A stretch of 64,000 bases of DNA from CAVTQZ01 sp963737015 (GTDB taxonomy: Bacteria > Actinomycetota > Acidimicrobiia > Acidimicrobiales > UBA8190): NCBI GenBank assembly GCA_963737015.1, contig CAVTQZ010000001.1:310001-374000 (forward strand), read 5' to 3'. The translations under genes and the position numbers were made by a program. Below the pieces are notes generated by a model, which saw only the letters and a program-made list of their open reading frames with translations, searched no databases and had not been told where the DNA came from. This document shows, in pieces, positions 33,283-42,393 of this stretch; positions within the stretch are counted from its first letter, which is position 1; each line of letters starts with the position of its first letter.

Positions 33283-34638
33283 ATGTCGGCTGAAACGAGA
33301 TATGCGCAAAACGGCGATGTGCACCTCGCTTTCCAGGTCGAAGGCAAGGGACCGCTCGAAGTCCTCGAGCTGTCCAACGGGACCAACATCTCCATCGATG
33401 AAACCTCGGAGGAGCCACATTGGGAGCGTTATGTCCAACGACTGACGACTTTTAGTCGACTGATCCGTTTCGACCTGCGCGGCGTGGGCCTCTCAGATCC
33501 TCTGTCAATGTCTGAGACCCCGACCCTCGAATCAACTGTCGATGATGCCCTCGCCGTCCTTGACGCTGCGGGGGCCACACGTGTTGCTCTGTTCGGCCCT
33601 GCCTTTGGCGGAGCCGTAGCGATGATGCTCGCTGCGACGCATCCTCAGCTGGTGAGCTCTCTCGTCCTCATTAACAGCACAGCACGCTGGTTGAGCGATC
33701 ACGACTATCCGTTCGGCTTCGACGCAGAAGCCGTAGCTCAGTGGAGTGAGGCCACCATCGACACCACGGGTACTTCGACGCTACCCGAGCAACTTAACGA
33801 CGCTGTCATCTACGCGGCGAGCCTCGCAGATGATCCGGGCTTTCGCCAGTGGTGGGCACGCGCCGCTCGGCGTGGCGCGAGCCCTGCGGCCGCCCGTGCT
33901 CTGTCGCGCCTCTACACCCATCTGGATGTCCGAGCTGTCCTTCCCGCGATCTCGGTTCCTACCCTCGTGGTCCACAGAACCGATCAATTCCTCTTGCCGA
34001 TAAGTCATGCGCGTTATCTTGCGGACCACATACGAGGAGCGAAGCTCGTCACTCTCCCGGGCAGAGACTCACTCCCTTATTCGGGAGACATCGAAGAACT
34101 CATTGGCCCCATAGAGGAGTTCCTGACCGGAGAGCGCCAAGTTCGTTCGGTGGACAGGGTGCTCGCCACGATCATGTTCAGCGACATCGTCGGCTCCACT
34201 CAACAGGTCGCTGAACTGGGTGATCGTCGGTGGCAAGAGATCGTCAGCCGTCACGACGCCATGGTCCAGCGCCAAATCGAGCGCTTCCGGGGAAAGTTGA
34301 TCAAACAAACTGGAGATGGAGTGCTCGCCACGTTCGACGCTCCTGCCCGAGCTATATCGTGCGCGAGCGCGATAGTCGCGGGCGGGCGACAGCTTGGCAT
34401 CACGCTGAGAGTGGGACTCCACAGCGGGGAAGTCGGAGTCGTTGGAGCCGACATCACTGGCATTGCGGTGCACACAGCCTCTCGGGTAGCTGACCTGGCT
34501 GATCCGGACGAGATACTTGTGTCGCGAACGGTGACCGACCTTGTCGCAGGGTCGGGAATTAAATTTGAAGACCGTGGCACGCATGCGTTGCGCGGCGTAC
34601 CGGGTGACTGGCAACTCTTCGCTGCAGTCCAAGAGTGA
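33283..34638 (+). CDS. Alpha/beta-hydrolase-like domain fused to class III adenylate/guanylate cyclase
   Basis: A 451-residue two-domain protein like mycobacterial Rv1900c. Residues 1-270 form an alpha/beta-hydrolase fold, but the nucleophile elbow reads FGPAFGGAVAM, with Ala in place of Ser, so it is probably a sensor and not an esterase. Residues 285-451 are a class III cyclase: metal Asp in TIMFSDIVGSTQ, KQTGDGVLATF with the second metal Asp, GLHSGEVG, and the ASRVADLADPDEILVS region with the transition-state Asn/Arg zone. It makes cAMP or cGMP in response to an unknown ligand. Confidence 0.85.
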   Translation: MSAETRYAQNGDVHLAFQVEGKGPLEVLELSNGTNISIDETSEEPHWERYVQRLTTFSRLIRFDLRGVGLSDPLSMSETPTLESTVDDALAVLDAAGATRVALFGPAFGGAVAMMLAATHPQLVSSLVLINSTARWLSDHDYPFGFDAEAVAQWSEATIDTTGTSTLPEQLNDAVIYAASLADDPGFRQWWARAARRGASPAAARALSRLYTHLDVRAVLPAISVPTLVVHRTDQFLLPISHARYLADHIRGAKLVTLPGRDSLPYSGDIEELIGPIEEFLTGERQVRSVDRVLATIMFSDIVGSTQQVAELGDRRWQEIVSRHDAMVQRQIERFRGKLIKQTGDGVLATFDAPARAISCASAIVAGGRQLGITLRVGLHSGEVGVVGADITGIAVHTASRVADLADPDEILVSRTVTDLVAGSGIKFEDRGTHALRGVPGDWQLFAAVQE

Positions 34639-34734
34639 CATCTGCCACGAATAGCCAAACTACGGGGCCCTATTGCCGGCGACAATTACGGAGGTCAGGA
34701 AGGGCTTTCCAGACGCTAACCTTTTTGCTGCTAC

Positions 34735-34807
34735 GGGGGTGTAGCTCAGTTGGTAGAGCGCTACGTTCGCAACGTAGAAGTCGGCGGTTCGAGTCCGCTC
34801 ACCTCCA
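34735..34807 (+). tRNA. tRNA-Ala (anticodon CGC)
   Basis: A 73-base cloverleaf. The acceptor GGGGGTG pairs with CACCTCC with one G-T; the D arm is AGCTCAGTTGGTAGAGC; the anticodon stem CTACG/CGTAG encloses TTCGCAA, giving CGC (codon GCG, Ala); and the T arm is GGCGGTTCGAGTCCGCT. Discriminator A is at 34807 and CCA is not encoded. Its 3' half is repeated at 39449-39495, so this gene has probably been an integration site. Confidence 0.93.
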
Positions 34808-34884
34808 CTTTTGTGGTGTCGCGAGACATCGGAGACAGCTCCTCTCAGATGTCGCGAGACATCGTAGACACAGAAAGGCCCTGT

Positions 34885-36033
34885 TCAGGGCAGTCGCTGG
34901 TAGTCCTTCGTTGGGTCGATCCTGAGCCTTCTGAGCGGCGAGCCGTCTAGCCCGAGGATCCGCACGTCACGCCCGGCGACCAGCATGATCACACGCCAGC
35001 CCGTGTAAGCCCTTCCCACTTTTATGTGTCGCAACTTGCCTCTGTATCTGAGTGTCACTTGCCCTGACCGGTCCACCTTGTCGCGCCGGACGCGATATCC
35101 CTCGCAATCGATCTTCGGCCCTATCGGATGCGCCTTGATGCGCGCCTCGAACGCCTCGAGCGGTGTCTTCCGCTTGATGGCGCGGTGAGGACGCACCTCG
35201 TTGTAGTACGCGACGAAGCGATCGAGGTCACGCTGCAGTTGCTTCTTGTTCTCGATCGATTCCTGGGCGGCGAGGAACTTCTTCACAGTTTGGTGGAAGC
35301 GCTCTACCTTTCCGCAGGTCTGCGGATGGTAGGGCCTCGAGTGCTTCACCTTGATTCCGAGCGAGAGCAACTCCGCCTCCATCGCCGACACCCCCTCGAC
35401 ATAGGAGGCGGTGAAGATCGCCCCGTTATGTCCGAGAGAAACGAGGCCGGAAATCCCCACTTTTCTGCTGAAATTGTGAAGTGTCCGCACCACGTCGACC
35501 GAGCGGGTGGTGACAAAGGCCCTGGAGGCCACGCACAACCTGGAGTGGTCGTCGATGATGTTCAACACCTCGAGCGACGACCCGTCAGATATCTCGACAT
35601 GGGTGACGTCTGCCTGCCAACACTCGTTGGGAAGCTCCGCGACGAAGCGCTTGTAGGAGCTCTTCGGCCTCTTGTGCGGCTGCGGGGTCACAAAGCCCCT
35701 CGCCGACAGCACCCTCCAGATCGTGGAGACCGAAGGCACCTTCTTGTGACGTTTGGAGAGGTGATAGTGGATCGTCTGAGCCCCCGCGTCGAAGCCGGCT
35801 TCTAGGAGCTGCTTTCTCAAAGTGACGATCTCGTCCTCGTAGAGATCAGATATCCGCGTCGGCGAGCGATGAGGACGACGCGACCGGGACTCGACTCCCG
35901 GCCAGCCCTCTCTTCGGTAGCGGGCGAGGAGTTTGTAGATCCAGCCCCGACTTACCTCGTGAGCCTTAGCGAGTTCCGCAACTGAACGGCCTTCTTTCAG
36001 ATACGACTCGACGAGAAAACGCCCCTGCTCCAT
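34885..36033 (-). CDS. IS481-family DDE transposase, one catalytic Asp replaced
   Basis: A 382-residue transposase. It has an N-terminal HTH (VAELAKAHEVSRGWIYKLL), then an rve integrase core with the first Asp in ECWQADVTHVE and the Glu in CGKVERFHQT. The second catalytic Asp, expected in a DNG motif, reads LGHNGAIFT, so His replaces it. The enzyme is therefore probably inactive, or the base is miscalled (GAT to CAT in the gene). The C-terminus has the YYNEVRPHRAIKRKTP pattern typical of the family. The start is within a hairpin (36031-36064). Confidence 0.87.
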   Translation of the reverse strand: MEQGRFLVESYLKEGRSVAELAKAHEVSRGWIYKLLARYRREGWPGVESRSRRPHRSPTRISDLYEDEIVTLRKQLLEAGFDAGAQTIHYHLSKRHKKVPSVSTIWRVLSARGFVTPQPHKRPKSSYKRFVAELPNECWQADVTHVEISDGSSLEVLNIIDDHSRLCVASRAFVTTRSVDVVRTLHNFSRKVGISGLVSLGHNGAIFTASYVEGVSAMEAELLSLGIKVKHSRPYHPQTCGKVERFHQTVKKFLAAQESIENKKQLQRDLDRFVAYYNEVRPHRAIKRKTPLEAFEARIKAHPIGPKIDCEGYRVRRDKVDRSGQVTLRYRGKLRHIKVGRAYTGWRVIMLVAGRDVRILGLDGSPLRRLRIDPTKDYQRLP

Positions 36034-36064
36034 AGGAGACCCTCCAACTCAGCTGTCTCCTATG
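36031..36064. repeat. Inverted repeat over the transposase start
   Basis: CATAGGAGAC (36031-36040) and GTCTCCTATG (36055-36064) are perfect 10-base inverted arms with a 14-base loop. The first arm contains the transposase start codon and the second belongs to the terminal repeat. It could limit translation from outside promoters or be a transposase-binding dyad. Confidence 0.5.
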
Positions 36065-36114
36065 TCTTGACACAGGCCTTTGGCTGCTGCACGAGCCATG
36101 TCTCCTATGTCATG

Positions 36115-36508
36115 AATTCCTACACGCTCACCTCCACCGAACTTTTCCTGGTAGAAGCGTTGCGCGGTGTATCGGTTCCTTCCCTTCTGATTTTGGGCGT
36201 GCCCGGGCGCGAACGACTACGAGGAGCAATCATGTACTGCGGTGCCATAACTCAGCGGCTTCTCGGCCCCGCTGGATGACAAACTGGGACGAACGTCGAT
36301 GTTCGAATCGTCGACGAACTACACCAATCCGCGGGGCGCGGCCTAGAGAGAGGAAGGACCGCTTTTTGGGCGCATGCCGCGTGAGTTTTGCGAAGGCGCG
36401 CTGCAAAGGTTGTGACGACTCAGGACTAAGGTCCCTGGCGCATCAGGCTGCTAAAGGCACAACTTGGCAGTAAGGGTTCTTCAACGTCAGTACCGAGAGG
36501 TTAAAGCC
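36115..36508. other. Spacer after the IS with a short tRNA-Ala 3' fragment
   Basis: CGCTCACCTCCAC at 36125-36137 is identical to 13 bases of the tRNA-Ala 3' end at 34795-34807. No complete gene is seen. The rest probably contains the promoter of the repeat protein; GAGAGG at 36494-36499 is its ribosome-binding site. Confidence 0.4.
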
Positions 36509-38850
36509 ATGTCCGCTAAGCGACCTGCGCTGAGCTCGCGACCACCCGCACGAACAAACTCCTGGGCGCGCCTAACGCGGTCGGTACGCCAGGGGGGACC
36601 CGGAGTCACGAGGCCTCTAGGTGTCCTGGCGCTTGCCCTTGGTCTGGTCGCGGCCATGCCCGGAAGCGCCGGTGCCTCTTCGGGCTGGTCGGTCCAGCCC
36701 ACGCCGAACCCCTTGGCCCAAGGCAGCCTCGTGGCTGTGTCCTGCCCCAGCGCAAGTGCCTGTATTGCGGTCGGAAACGACCTCAACAGCAGCTCTGGTG
36801 TCAAGGTGACCCTTGCCGAGGTGTGGAACGGAACTACCTGGGCCATCGAGACGACGCCCAACCCGAGCGGCGCCACGAACAGCTATCTGCTCGGCGCCTC
36901 GTGCACCTCGTCAACCGCCTGCACCGCCGTGGGCTACTACTACAACAGTTCTAGCGTCCCCTTGACTCTTGCCGAGGTGTGGAACGGAACTTCCTGGGCC
37001 ATCGAGACGACGCCCAACCCGAGCGGGGCCACGAGCAGCGCGCTCGAGGGGCGTGTCGTGCACTTCCGCAACCGCATGCACCGCGGTCGGGACTACCACA
37101 ACAGCTCCGGCGTCGTGGTTACCCTTGCAGAGGTCTGGAACGGAAGCTCCTGGGCGATCCAAACGACGCCTAACCCCACCGGGGCGAGAAGCAGCTTTCT
37201 GAGGGGCATGTCGTGCACGTCCGCAGCTGCATGCACCGCGGTTGGCGACTATGTCAACAACTCTGGAAACGGGGTGACCCTCGCTGAGCGCTGGAACGGC
37301 ATCTCTTGGGCCGTCGAGACAACGCCCAACGCAAGTGGGGCGACTAGCAGCGCGCTGAACGGTGTCTCGTGCACCTCTGCGACCGCGTGTACTGCCGCGG
37401 GCAACTACCACAACAGCGCGCGCGTCTACGTGACCCTTGCGGAGCGCTGGAACGGCACCTCGTGGTCGATTCAGACGACGCCGAACCCCACCGGAGCCAA
37501 ATCCAGTGCACTGAACGGAATCACGTGCATCTCTGCGACAGCATGCGGGGCTGTGGGCAACTACACAAACAGCTCTGGAGTCGAGGAGACCCTCGCGGAG
37601 CGATGGAACGGAACCTCCTGGGTCGTCGAGACAACGCCCAACCCGAGCGGGGCCGAGAACAGCGTGCTGGGCGGTGTGTCGTGCACTTCCGCAACCGCGT
37701 GCACTGCCGTGGGCTACTACCTGAACAACTCTGGCGTCGCGTTGACCCTCGCCGAGGGATGGAACGGGACATCCTGGGCCATCCAGACGACGCCGAATCC
37801 CACCCCGCCCGGTTTAAAGGAGCTGAACGCTGTGTCGTGCACCTCGACGACCGCGTGCACCGCCGTGGGCTACTACTACAACAGTTCTGGCGTCCCCTTG
37901 ACTCTTGCCGAGGTGTGGAACGGGACCTTCTGGGCCATCGAGACGACCCCGAACCCCAACCCGAGCGGGGCCGAGAGCAGCGTGCTGGGCGGTGTGTCGT
38001 GCACTTCCGCAACCGCGTGCACTGCCGTGGGCTACTACCTGAACAACTCTGGGGTTCAGTTGACCCTCGCGGAGCGATGGAACGGAACCTCCTGGGCCGT
38101 CGAGACGACGCCCAACCCGAGCGGGGCCGTGAACAGCGTGCTGGGCGGCGTGTCGTGCACCTCGACGACCGCGTGCACCGCCGTGGGCTACTCCAGCAAC
38201 AGCTACGGGGGCGACGGGTTAACCCTCGCCGAGCGCTGGAACGGGACCACCTGGACCGTCGAGACGACGCCCAACCCCAGCGGTAGCGGGTACAGCTCAC
38301 TAGGCGGTGTGTCGTGCACCTTGACGACCGCGTGCACCGCCGTGGGCTACTACTACAACAATAACTCCGGGGTCCTATTGACCCTCGCGGAGGCGCTGGA
38401 ACGGAACCTCCTGGACGATCCAGACGACACCCAACCCGAGCGGCCCCGGGGACGAACGCGTCGAGCGGCATCTCGTGCACCTCGACGACCGCGTGCACCG
38501 CCGTGGGCGACGCCGGTGGGACCGGCCCGGGTACCGGGTCGACCCTCGCCGAGCGATGGAACGGGACCTCCTGGGCCATCGAGACGACGCCCAACCCCGG
38601 CGGTGGCGGGCTGAATGGCGTCTCGTGCACCTCGTCGGCCGCGTGCACCGCCGTGGGTTTCTACCTGAACAACTCCCGGGACCAGTTGACCCTCGCGGAT
38701 CGCTGGAACGGCACCTCCTGGGCGACGCAGAAGACTCCCAACCCGGGCGGGCCTGGGGACAGCTATCTGAGCGGCGTGTCGTGCACCTCGACAGCCGCCT
38801 GCACCGCCGTGGGCACCAGCGGCGGGACCCTGGCCGAGCACGAAGGCTGA
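36509..38850 (+). CDS. Secreted protein of about 13 tandem 50-residue repeats, with four frame breaks
   Basis: After a signal peptide (LGVLALALGLVAAMPGSAGA), the protein is a tandem array of units of the form GVSCTSATACTAVGYY, LTLAERWNGTSWAI and TTPNPSGA. Each unit has two Cys and the Trp pair, and the array resembles an extracellular beta-propeller or solenoid. Reading it through needs four single-base corrections, all in G runs: an extra G at 37048-37051, a missing G at 37089-37091, an extra G at 38391-38393 and one at 38448-38451. Corrected, the frame ends at 38850 (LAEHEG). ATG 36509 has GAGAGG upstream. Binding or adhesion is inferred. Confidence 0.72.
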
Positions 38851-39448
38851 TCGACAAACAAATCCGGCCTCACTTTCCGTAGATGCGGGCTCGTCAGGAA
38901 CGGGCGTGAGGGTTGTTGTTCTCGTGCTTCTCTGACCTTGTCCTTCTAAGCGTCGCCTTAACCCAAGGGTGTTGGTGCCTACTCCGGTTAGTCGGAGCCT
39001 GCTGAAGGCAACACCGCTCGCGTGCATGACCGGAGTCGTCTTGACCCCGTTCGGACCCGGACCCCCGCACCGGCTTCGCAAGGTCATTCCACAGAGGCCC
39101 CCCGCTGCCCGGCGCTCTCGTAGGTTGCGCTCCTGTCCGCACCTCGATCGCCGCTCCAGCCCACACACCCCGCCTCTGTCCCACCACCCTCCATCTCGGG
39201 TGAGCCCTGTCCCGGCTTGTCCCACTTCTGTCCGGTGGGAGGGGGTTGTCCTCCCTGCCCCGTGTGCAGATGAGTGTCAGATGGTCGGGTGGTTCTATGT
39301 ACGAATCGGCGACGTAAGTCTGGGCGCGCCACGGGCGCGAAGGGGCGGTATACCGATGTCAATCTCGCTTAGAAACGGTCACTCGGAATCATCCTCTGAA
39401 CTGGAAGAGTCGGTCTTTTCCGAGGTGGGAGGAGGCGGGTCATTAGAG
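38851..39448. other. Gap with no convincing gene
   Basis: Nearly 600 bases. Open frames here have biased, Pro/Arg-rich composition and no family features. The stretch TCTCGCTTAGAAACGGTCAC near 39363-39382 resembles insertion-sequence end regions, but no partner end was found. The right limit is the repeated tRNA-Ala 3' half. Confidence 0.4.
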
Positions 39449-39495
39449 GTTCGCAACGTAGAAGTCGGCGGGTTCGAGTCCGCTCACCCCCACCA
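39449..39495 (+). repeat. Duplicated 3' half of tRNA-Ala (candidate att site)
   Basis: From GTTCGCAACGTAGAAGTCGG onward this copies the tRNA-Ala sequence at 34765-34803, with one extra G in the T stem. The end is CACCCCC plus ACCA. This pairs perfectly with the GGGGGTG acceptor strand and encodes CCA, unlike the intact gene. It therefore looks like the original tRNA 3' end, displaced when an element brought its own copy. The 4.7 kb between the copies would be the element or what remains of it. No integrase gene is left. Confidence 0.65.
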
Positions 39496-39543
39496 CATCG
39501 TTCCTGGTCACAGTTCCTGGTCACAGAGCGTTCTGGGGGATCG

Positions 39544-39723
39544 ATGCAAGTCGAGCTGCTCAATCGCAAGAAGTGGCGAACCGAGATCGAGCTGTCCGAT
39601 CGCGATTACCTAGTGGATCGAGCCTTCTACAACCCGAAGGGGCGGCACAGCTCACTCGGGTACCTCCCACCGATGGAGTTTGAGGTCCTACACGTCGAGG
39701 AAGACCGTCGAGACGCTGCCTGA
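39544..39723 (+). pseudogene. IS3-family transposase C-terminal remnant
   Basis: The frame gives LLNRKKWRTEIELS, FYNPKGRHSSLGYLPPMEFE and stops at 39721-39723. This is the last 50 residues of an IS3 OrfB transposase (usually FYNPKRRHSSLGYLSP). The catalytic core is absent. It is preceded by a tandem 13-bp repeat (TTCCTGGTCACAG at 39501-39513 and 39514-39526). Confidence 0.75.
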
Positions 39724-40080
39724 TGGGATCGCGCAGATAAATACGAGAACCCGGTTCAATCGACCTGTGCGGAAAGTGCGGATACTCGGCGATCCCAGAG
39801 TATTGACATATGAGAGGTCATGCCATCTCTCGCTTAGAAGTTCGACGACCGGGCCATTCGGGTTTCCGCCGATCACACTGCCGACCGCTCCTTCAGAGGA
39901 CTAGATGTCTTCAGCTGCGAATCCAACGAGGGCCCTGATCACTGTGCGTTGCGAGTCAAGTGTTGTTAGACCATGAGACGGACGCCGAAGACAGCGAATG
40001 CGCCATTCTCTAATTTGGAGCGGCCTACGGGTTGGACTCTCCGTCATCGACGCCGATGGTGAGCCGGCTCGTACCTGTGA
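39724..40080. other. Gap with no gene seen
   Basis: About 360 bases of lower G+C between the IS3 remnant and the MFS transporter stop. Only short, unconvincing frames are present. Confidence 0.4.
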
Positions 40081-41661
40081 TCAGCTGGCTTCGGCGACAT
40101 ATGCGAGCCGCTCTTCTGTTTCAGCGGTCTCGCCCCGGGCATCCGCGGATTCCACTGCTGGCGTGGGCTCCGCGTGGCGCGGTGCCCTGACGAACCACGC
40201 GATGAGGACGAGGGCGACGACGGTGAAGACGATGCCGACGGCGAACACGTCGTCGAGGCCGTGGACCGTGACGGCGCGGAGGCGAAAGACAGCGTCGCGG
40301 GCCACATGCCCCCCGAGTTGCGCATGCTTGGTGACGACGCCGAACACCGTAACGAGCACTGCGAGACCGAGTGCGGCACCGAGTTGCTGAGAGACGTTGA
40401 CGAGCCCCGAGGCGGCCCCTGCGTCGTGCGGCTCGATGTCCGTCAGCGACGCCGTGGTCAGACTCACGAACGAGATACCAGCCCCGACTCCCAGGAGCAC
40501 GATCGCGACGACGATCTCGCCGTATGTGCTGGCCGCATGAATCTGGGTGGCAAGTAGGAGGCTCATGGCCGCGAACGTGGCCCCCGACATCATGAGCACC
40601 TTCTGCGGAAAGCGGCGGCTGAGAACTCGGCTCGTCAATTGGGACGCCAGGAAAACAGCCGCCGGCATGGGGAGGAAAGCGATACCGGCGCGAAGCGGCG
40701 AGTATCCCTGGACGTCCTGGAAGAACTGCGACAGGAAGAAGAAGGTGCCGTACATCCCGGCGTAGACGAGGCCGCGAGCGACATTGGCGGTGGAACGAGT
40801 CGAGTGGGCAAACAAGCGCAGCGGCAGGATGGGTTCCTCTGCGCGGCTTTCGTTGACGACGAACGAACCGAGCAGACCGAGACCGAGCAAGAAGGCGATG
40901 AGCGTCGCAGGGTTCGTCCAGCCGTGGCTGCCTGCCCGAACGAGGCCGAACACGACGGCGCTCATTCCGCCGGTCGACGTCATGGCGCCCAGCAGGTCGA
41001 AACGTCCGTGGCGAGGTTCAGTCTCGGGCACCACTCGGCGTGCGACGAGCAAGAGGACCAAACCGATGGGCACGTTGACGAACATGACCCAGCGCCAGGA
41101 GGCGACCTCGGTGAGGAGTCCGCCGGACACGAGCCCGATGGCGCCGCCTGCGGCAGACATCGTTGTATACAGAGCTATCGCCCGAAGCCGCTCGGGCCCT
41201 TCGGGGAAGACCGTGGTGAGGAGGGCCAGGGCGGATGGTGCAGCGAGCGAGGCCCCGATCCCCTGAACGGCTCGGGCGGCGAGCAGCATCCCGGGAGATA
41301 AGGCGAACCCCCCGACGAGGGAGCTCAACGAGAAGAGCGCGATGCCGACGAGGAAGATCGAGCGTCTGCCGAGAAGATCGCCGGCCCTGGCGCCGAGAAG
41401 CAACAGGCCCCCGAAGGTGAGGATGTAGGCGTTGATCACCCACGAGAGGCTCGAGCTGGAAAAACCCAATCCGAGCTGGATGTGAGGTAGCGCCACGTTC
41501 ACGATCGTCGTGTCGAGGACGACCATGAGCTGTGCAGTGAGAATGACGGTGAGGAACACGGTCCGGCTAGCAAGGTGGTGTCCATTGTCGGGTGCCGTGT
41601 GACGGCGCGCTGCGGCGGGGACAAGGCGGCGGGGGGAGCTGACAGAGGCGATTTGGGGCAT
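40081..41661 (-). CDS. MFS drug transporter, DHA2 (EmrB/QacA) family
   Basis: A 526-residue proton-driven exporter with about 14 membrane helices. The family motif LDTTIVNVALPHIQ is in helix 1, the loop motif AGDLLGRRSIFLVG follows, and the DHA2 motif C appears near GGAIGLVSGGLL. Substrates are usually hydrophobic or cationic drugs. ATG 41661 has AAAGG nine bases upstream. The divergent TetR gene and the two palindromes between them show the usual repressor/pump arrangement. Confidence 0.9.
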   Translation of the reverse strand: MPQIASVSSPRRLVPAAARRHTAPDNGHHLASRTVFLTVILTAQLMVVLDTTIVNVALPHIQLGLGFSSSSLSWVINAYILTFGGLLLLGARAGDLLGRRSIFLVGIALFSLSSLVGGFALSPGMLLAARAVQGIGASLAAPSALALLTTVFPEGPERLRAIALYTTMSAAGGAIGLVSGGLLTEVASWRWVMFVNVPIGLVLLLVARRVVPETEPRHGRFDLLGAMTSTGGMSAVVFGLVRAGSHGWTNPATLIAFLLGLGLLGSFVVNESRAEEPILPLRLFAHSTRSTANVARGLVYAGMYGTFFFLSQFFQDVQGYSPLRAGIAFLPMPAAVFLASQLTSRVLSRRFPQKVLMMSGATFAAMSLLLATQIHAASTYGEIVVAIVLLGVGAGISFVSLTTASLTDIEPHDAGAASGLVNVSQQLGAALGLAVLVTVFGVVTKHAQLGGHVARDAVFRLRAVTVHGLDDVFAVGIVFTVVALVLIAWFVRAPRHAEPTPAVESADARGETAETEERLAYVAEAS

Positions 41662-41692
41662 TGACTTCGACCTTTGCGCTGGTATCCTGAAG

Positions 41693-41735
41693 AAACGGAG
41701 TGAACCTCCGTTTACTATACGGAGGGTGCCTCCGT
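41693..41735. promoter_or_regulatory. Two tandem TetR-type operators between the MFS and TetR genes
   Basis: AAACGGAG-TGAAC-CTCCGTTT (41693-41713) has perfect 8-base arms. ACGGAG-GGTGC-CTCCGT (41719-41735) has perfect 6-base arms of the same sequence and the same 5-base spacer. The centres are 24 bases apart. Position and symmetry fit cooperative binding of the adjacent TetR protein, repressing both genes. Confidence 0.75.
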
Positions 41736-41772
41736 TTAGCAAGCCGTTTTTGGCCCGAGGACAAAAAAGCCC

Positions 41773-42393
41773 ATGACCAGCAAAGACAGCCTCGTGAGTG
41801 CTCCTGGTCAGACCAGGGGTCGCGACAGCATTGGTGGCCGCAGCATGCGGGCCGATGCCCAGCGCAACTACGAGCGCCTGGTCGCAGCAGCCCGGGAGGT
41901 GTTCGTCGCAGAAGGCGGCGGTGCCTCGATGGAGGCGGTGGCTCGCAAGGCCGAGGTTGGTGTCGGCACCCTCTACCGTCACTTCCCAAAGCGGATCGAC
42001 CTGGTCGAGGCCGTGTACACGGTGGACGTCGAGGAATTGGTCCAAGCCGCCGAGGAGGCTGTAGCCACCCTCGGGCCGTGGCCGGCTGTGGTCGCATTTC
42101 TCGAGGCGTTCGTCCGCTACGCCCAGAGCAAGCGCACCTTCCTAAACGAGCTGCGCGAGGCGTTCGAGGAACACCCCGATCTGAAGCTCTCCTCGAGGGA
42201 GCGGATCGATGGCGCCACTGATCTCGTCATCAGCCGGGCACAGGAGGCCGGCGTTGTGCGCGCTGACGTCGCGGGCGCGGACGTGACCCAACTCCTCGGC
42301 CCCATGTGCACGAGCCCGACGATCACCCGCGAGCAGACGGAGCGGCTGCTACCCATGATCCTCGATGGCCTTCGGGCTAAAGGTGCGTCGTAA
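41773..42393 (+). CDS. TetR-family repressor of the adjacent MFS pump
   Basis: A 206-residue regulator. The HTH spans residues 33-75 (LVAAAREVFVAEGGGASMEAV, then VGVGTLYRHFPKRIDLVEAVY). The C-terminal ligand domain has LREAFEEHPDLK and ends in a predicted dimer helix. It is divergent from the MFS exporter and shares with it a spacer containing two palindromes. It probably releases both operators when a drug binds. Confidence 0.88.
   Translation: MTSKDSLVSAPGQTRGRDSIGGRSMRADAQRNYERLVAAAREVFVAEGGGASMEAVARKAEVGVGTLYRHFPKRIDLVEAVYTVDVEELVQAAEEAVATLGPWPAVVAFLEAFVRYAQSKRTFLNELREAFEEHPDLKLSSRERIDGATDLVISRAQEAGVVRADVAGADVTQLLGPMCTSPTITREQTERLLPMILDGLRAKGAS

Larger units (their letters stand above)
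34817..36074 (-). mobile_element. IS481-like insertion sequence
   Basis: One transposase gene bounded by related terminal repeats. The left end is TGTCGCGAGACATCGGAGAC (34817-34836) continuing AGCT. The right end, inverted, reads TGTGTCAAGACATAGGAGAC continuing AGCT (36051-36074). A second copy of each end motif lies next to it (34850-34870 and 36098-36114), so each end carries a doubled repeat. The element begins 10 bases after the tRNA-Ala. Confidence 0.75.

Noticed and set aside
37369..38286. Alternative frames inside the repeat protein
   Set aside because: They are periodic only because the DNA beneath is a tandem array; the signal-peptide frame carries the conserved Cys/Trp units.
36509..38850. 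Could the tandem repeats be a CRISPR array?
   Set aside because: Units are about 150 bases, coding, and lack the short identical repeat/unique spacer pattern. No CRISPR array or cas gene was seen anywhere.
36509..38850. Phase variation through G tracts in the repeat protein
   Set aside because: The runs are only two to four bases long, too short for slipped-strand switching. Base-call error is simpler.
39449..39495. A second complete tRNA gene
   Set aside because: Only the 3' half is present; the D arm and 5' acceptor strand are absent.
38969..39613. A 214-residue plus-strand frame across the duplicated tRNA half
   Set aside because: Pro/Arg/His-rich, no family features, and it runs through the tRNA repeat and into the IS3 remnant in the wrong frame.
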